Assembly (NCBI GenBank): GCA_963667875.2
Contig: CAXXGC010000001.1
Span: 186,001 to 250,000, forward strand
Origin: JAEXOD01 sp963667875
Lineage (GTDB): Bacteria > Bacteroidota > Ignavibacteria > Ignavibacteriales > Melioribacteraceae
Reading direction: 5' to 3'
DNA length: 64,000 nt
The notes beneath the pieces are model-generated. The model made no database searches. It was given only the letters and a program-made list of their open reading frames with translations, and was not told where the DNA came from. The translations under genes and the position numbers were made by a program. Each line of letters begins with the position of its first letter. Position 1 is the stretch's first letter. This document shows, in pieces, positions 61,000-64,000 of the stretch.

Positions 61000-62535
61000 G
61001 TGAGCAAAACAATGGCAGAGATAAGCTCGGATTTTCATTTGAATCACCAAAACAAAATTGCCGGTACTATCAATTGTTTAGACAGAGTAATTATTCAAGG
61101 CACCTTAAGCGAGTGGGGCTGCGCTTTCAGAATGGATTCGTTCCTCATACACCAAGGCATTAAAATAACAGAATTTAGAGCCTATGCACTTGTTCAAAAT
61201 AATAAAGTACGCGACCGTATTGAAAAAGTTGCCGCAGAAAACAATTGCCATATCGAACACATTAAAAGCCCGCAACGATTTGATAAAGAATTTCATATCC
61301 AACAAATTTTACTAAAACGCGGAAATGATGAAGGAATAATTCAAATCTATTCTGCAATGGAAATTTGCGATTGTTATAAAGAAACTTATGATAAAGCTAA
61401 TAATAAATGTTTCCTTCGATTTATTACAAGTAAATGTCTGCATTATTACATATACTTCATCGATCGCCAATTTGGTCTTTGCTTCCTTAGAATACCAACA
61501 TACATTCCTTTTCGCATTCAATTCTATATGAATGGACATAATTTCCTTGCCAACAAACTAAAAGCAAATAATATTAGTTTTGAGATGGAAGATAATGCGT
61601 TTTCCTTTATTAGTAATTATGACCTTGCAAATAAATTAAGCAATGATATTCGTGCAGAAGATATTCACGCTTCACTTGATGCAATCATAAAAAGATATAT
61701 TCCCTTTCTAGAAGAAACAAAACAGTTTTATCGTTGGACTATTGATCAATCCGAATATTCAACAGATATTATTTTTAAGAATAACAGAGAATTACAACCT
61801 ATTTATGACCAGTTAGTAATTAAATGTATTCACGCTGTGAAACCTGACGATGTAGCTACTTTCTTTTCAAGAAAATTATCTGCAAGTTACCAACAAGATG
61901 TTGGAGGTAAATATAATCGACAAATCCAAGGCACTCGGATTAAACACCATATGGGTGTAAATAGTATAAAGATGTATAACAAAGGTAAAAATATTTTACG
62001 TATTGAAACAACTGTTAACAAAATTACTGAATTCAAAATTCACCGTATAGTATTGCAAAGAGATGGTAACCAAGTCAGGAAATTGGCTGCCATGAAGAAA
62101 TCAATTTATAGTTTTTTTGATCTTTGCAACTGTTGTAAAGCTGCTAATTTCCGCTATTTAGATTACATAGCCTCTTTTGACGATTATTCGGAAGGGAAAA
62201 AGAACATTGATAAACTATCCCAAAAAGTTAATGATAATGGTCGTTCTTCAAGAGGGTTTAACCTTTATGATCAAGCTGATGCACAAATTTTATTGGCTAT
62301 GGATTCAGGCGAATTTAATATTAATGGTTTGAGAAATAAAAATCTCAGAAAGAAACTCAACAATACGCTTTCCCCACATCAAACTTCACGAATCATTAAG
62401 CGGCTTTTACTTCACAAAATTATTAAAAGGGTTAAGAATACTTACAAGTATTATCTAACGAAATTTGGTAAACGGGTACTGGCAGGTGCTCTCATTGTCA
62501 AAGAACTTTTAATTATTCCTGCTTTGGCTTTTTAA
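61000..62535 (+). CDS. Uncharacterised ~510-residue protein of a family seen repeatedly in environmental genomes; possible mobile-element protein
   Basis: I know this protein type only as an unnamed, often multi-copy hypothetical in environmental bacteria (from memory, unchecked). Visible parts: an N-terminal segment with INCLDRVIIQGTL; a central region with RIPTYIPFRIQFYMNGHNFLANKL; the block GTRIKHHMGVNSIKMYNKG followed by ILRIETTVNK; and a C-terminal winged-helix-like segment (NTLSPHQTSRIIKRLLLHKIIKRVKNTYKYYLT). The Y-x-K-G then LRIE arrangement resembles motifs in some rolling-circle replication initiators, which is only a suggestion. It starts with GTG at 61000 or ATG at 61012. It directly follows repeat array 5, and both sides carry ATTCATA iterations (60909-60937 and 62594-62613), consistent with a mobile cassette. 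Confidence 0.7.
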   Translation: MSKTMAEISSDFHLNHQNKIAGTINCLDRVIIQGTLSEWGCAFRMDSFLIHQGIKITEFRAYALVQNNKVRDRIEKVAAENNCHIEHIKSPQRFDKEFHIQQILLKRGNDEGIIQIYSAMEICDCYKETYDKANNKCFLRFITSKCLHYYIYFIDRQFGLCFLRIPTYIPFRIQFYMNGHNFLANKLKANNISFEMEDNAFSFISNYDLANKLSNDIRAEDIHASLDAIIKRYIPFLEETKQFYRWTIDQSEYSTDIIFKNNRELQPIYDQLVIKCIHAVKPDDVATFFSRKLSASYQQDVGGKYNRQIQGTRIKHHMGVNSIKMYNKGKNILRIETTVNKITEFKIHRIVLQRDGNQVRKLAAMKKSIYSFFDLCNCCKAANFRYLDYIASFDDYSEGKKNIDKLSQKVNDNGRSSRGFNLYDQADAQILLAMDSGEFNINGLRNKNLRKKLNNTLSPHQTSRIIKRLLLHKIIKRVKNTYKYYLTKFGKRVLAGALIVKELLIIPALAF

Positions 62536-62593
62536 TCTTTACCTTTTTCCTTAATATTGTGACTATTTTGCGTTCAATTTAAAAGCTAATTGA

Positions 62594-62613
62594 ATAATTC
62601 ATAATTCATAATT
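62594..62613 (+). repeat. ATTCATA iterations on the right side of the 511-residue gene
   Basis: Iterated AATTCATAATTCATAATT, followed by AATTAACAATC, mirrors the longer tract at 60901-60937 (TAATTAACAATTCATAATTC) on the other side of the gene. Confidence 0.7.
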
Positions 62614-62688
62614 AACAATCTCTTTTAGTTAATTTTTAGAAATTTTATTATATTTAAAGCTTATATAAATTTTAAAAGAGTTAAAAAG

Positions 62689-64000
62689 ATGCATATTACA
62701 AGAGAAATACCTAAGGCGTACGTTCCGGGTGAAGTTGAGACAAAATGGTATAAGTATTGGGAAGATAACAAATATTTCCATTCCGAAGTAGATAAAACTA
62801 AAAAAGCATATACTATAGTCATACCACCGCCAAACATAACAGGTATTTTACATCTTGGTCATATATTAAATAACTCAATACAGGATGTTTACATTCGTTA
62901 CAAACGTATGATGGGTTTTAACGCATGCTGGGTTCCGGGTACGGATCATGCGTCCATTGCAACCGAAGCAAAAGTAACCCAATTTTTAAAACAACAGGGA
63001 ATTGAAAAAAGCGAAATAAGCCGCGAAGAATTTTTGAATCATTGCAGAGACTGGCAAAAAAAATACGGCGGTATTATTATTGAACAGCTTAGAAAACTTG
63101 GTGTAAGCTGCGATTGGGAACGTGAACGTTTTACAATGGATGAACACTATTACGGTAAAGTAATTGAAGCGTTTGTTGATTTATATAAAAAAGGTTATAT
63201 ATTTAAAGGACACAGAATGGTTAACTGGTGTCCGGCAACACAATCCGCAATTTCCGATGAAGAAGTTATATTCCAAAATGTAAACGGTAAGTTGTGGTAC
63301 TTTAAATATCCTGTTAAAGACAGTCAGGAATTTTTAGTTGTAGCTACTACCAGACCTGAAACAATGCTTGGTGATACCGGTATTGCTGTTAACCCCGAAG
63401 ATGAAAGATATGCGCATTTAATTGGTAAAAAAGTTATTCTTCCAATAGTAGGTCGTGAAATTCCTATTTTTGCCGATGAATACGTTGATAAAACATTTGG
63501 TACCGGTGTTGTAAAAGTTACTCCCGCCCATGATGTTAACGATTATGAAATGGGAATTAGGAACAATCTTGAAACGGTTAATATTTTTACACCCGAAGCA
63601 AAAACTAATGAAAACGTGCCCGAAGAGTTCCAAAATTTAGATAGATATGACGCACGTAAAAAAGTAGTTGATAAATTAGAAGAACTTGGATTTTTAGTAA
63701 AAATAGAAGATTATTCCAATAAAGTTGGTTATTCGCAGCGGGGAAATGTGCCTATTGAACCATATTTAAGCGAACAATGGTTTATGAAAATGGACGAATT
63801 GGCAAAACCGGCTTTAGAAGTTGTTCAGCAGGGAAAAGTTAAATTACATCCCGATCATTGGATTAAAACTTACGAACATTGGATGACCGGAATTAAAGAC
63901 TGGTGTATTTCGCGCCAATTATTGTGGGGACATAGAATACCTGTATGGTATCATAAAGAAACCGGTGCAATTTATTGCGAAACTACTCCGCCCGCAGATG
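62689..64000 (+). CDS. valS: Valyl-tRNA synthetase, N-terminal part (3'-truncated by the window)
   Basis: The ATG at 62689 opens a frame that stays open to the window end (437 codons). The protein starts MHITREIPKAYVPGEVETKWYKYWEDN and has the class I HIGH motif in PPPNITGILHLGHILN, WVPGTDHASIATEAKV, and the editing (CP1) domain with VVATTRPETMLGDTGIAVNPEDERY and GTGVVKVTPAHDVNDYEMG. It then reaches DWCISRQLLWGHRIPVWYH, all typical of ValRS. The KMSKS loop lies beyond the window. It charges tRNA-Val and is essential. An AAAAGAG-like sequence precedes the start. Confidence 0.96.
   Translation, partial: MHITREIPKAYVPGEVETKWYKYWEDNKYFHSEVDKTKKAYTIVIPPPNITGILHLGHILNNSIQDVYIRYKRMMGFNACWVPGTDHASIATEAKVTQFLKQQGIEKSEISREEFLNHCRDWQKKYGGIIIEQLRKLGVSCDWERERFTMDEHYYGKVIEAFVDLYKKGYIFKGHRMVNWCPATQSAISDEEVIFQNVNGKLWYFKYPVKDSQEFLVVATTRPETMLGDTGIAVNPEDERYAHLIGKKVILPIVGREIPIFADEYVDKTFGTGVVKVTPAHDVNDYEMGIRNNLETVNIFTPEAKTNENVPEEFQNLDRYDARKKVVDKLEELGFLVKIEDYSNKVGYSQRGNVPIEPYLSEQWFMKMDELAKPALEVVQQGKVKLHPDHWIKTYEHWMTGIKDWCISRQLLWGHRIPVWYHKETGAIYCETTPPAD

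Noticed and set aside
1..64000. tRNA, rRNA or other known structured RNA genes
   Set aside because: I saw no cloverleaf, CCA-ended acceptor stem or rRNA-like sequence on reading through; a covariance search would be needed to exclude small RNAs fully.

Overview
The window looks like chromosome from an AT-rich, Gram-negative member of the Bacteroidota/Chlorobiota side of the tree, most probably the Ignavibacteria. The main clue is the C-terminal secretion tail containing the YPNPFNPST motif on several proteins (ends at 1070, 17378 and 28947). Other clues are a PorV-like outer-membrane protein, a carboxypeptidase-regulatory-like TonB receptor and AQ-type signal peptides. This assignment is by inspection only.

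Layout. 1-10.98 kb: housekeeping and envelope genes (end of a secreted metallopeptidase-like protein, GSCFA hydrolase, RmlA, an HU protein with a basic tail, an AlbA_2/ATPase regulator, S9 peptidase, prohibitin-like protein, DUF971, M28 peptidase). 11.0-15.3 kb: two arrays of interspersed hairpin repeats flanking a propeller lipoprotein. 15.4-26.6 kb: a likely polysaccharide-uptake region with a perfect LacI-type operator, a secreted CBM9-like protein, a TonB-dependent receptor, a very large secreted protein, a PorV homologue and a GH144-type glucanase. 26.8-39.1 kb: a CruF-like carotenoid protein, a secreted propeller, an ABC permease/ATPase pair without a binding protein, YjjX, a CBM20-like esterase, a B12/radical-SAM protein, and a histidine kinase/OmpR regulator pair divergent from a small secreted acidic protein with a phased direct-repeat operator between them. 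39.2-42.7 kb: a methyltransferase, a complete insertion sequence with 8-bp target duplication, and a third repeat array.

42.7-52.0 kb: an unusual Kdp potassium-transport locus. The tiny KdpF and a second tiny membrane peptide precede kdpABC. KdpD is reduced to its N-terminal sensor half, the kinase is a separate gene, and the regulator is a divergent NtrC-type sigma-54 activator rather than KdpE. A candidate sigma-54 promoter lies just upstream of the operon. 52.0-53.0 kb: fourth repeat array. 53.1-59.3 kb: a TetR-controlled RND efflux operon (RND pump, adaptor, TolC) with two matching operator-like palindromes. 59.4-60.9 kb: fifth and most clearly tandem array. It is followed by a 511-residue protein of an uncharacterised family and then by the start of valS, which runs off the window.

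The most notable signal is the repeats. Two structured families recur across five intergenic arrays. The paired-hairpin family has two 7-bp stems with 3-nt loops, joined by a conserved GGTTACAAACAT-like linker; stem sequences differ between copies while base pairing is kept. The nested family is about 190 nt long, with an outer stem, an inner stem and four small hairpins. An element at 24588-24877 has the same nested plan built from unrelated sequence. This is what would be expected if folded structure, not primary sequence, is maintained. No tRNA, rRNA or CRISPR array was recognised.
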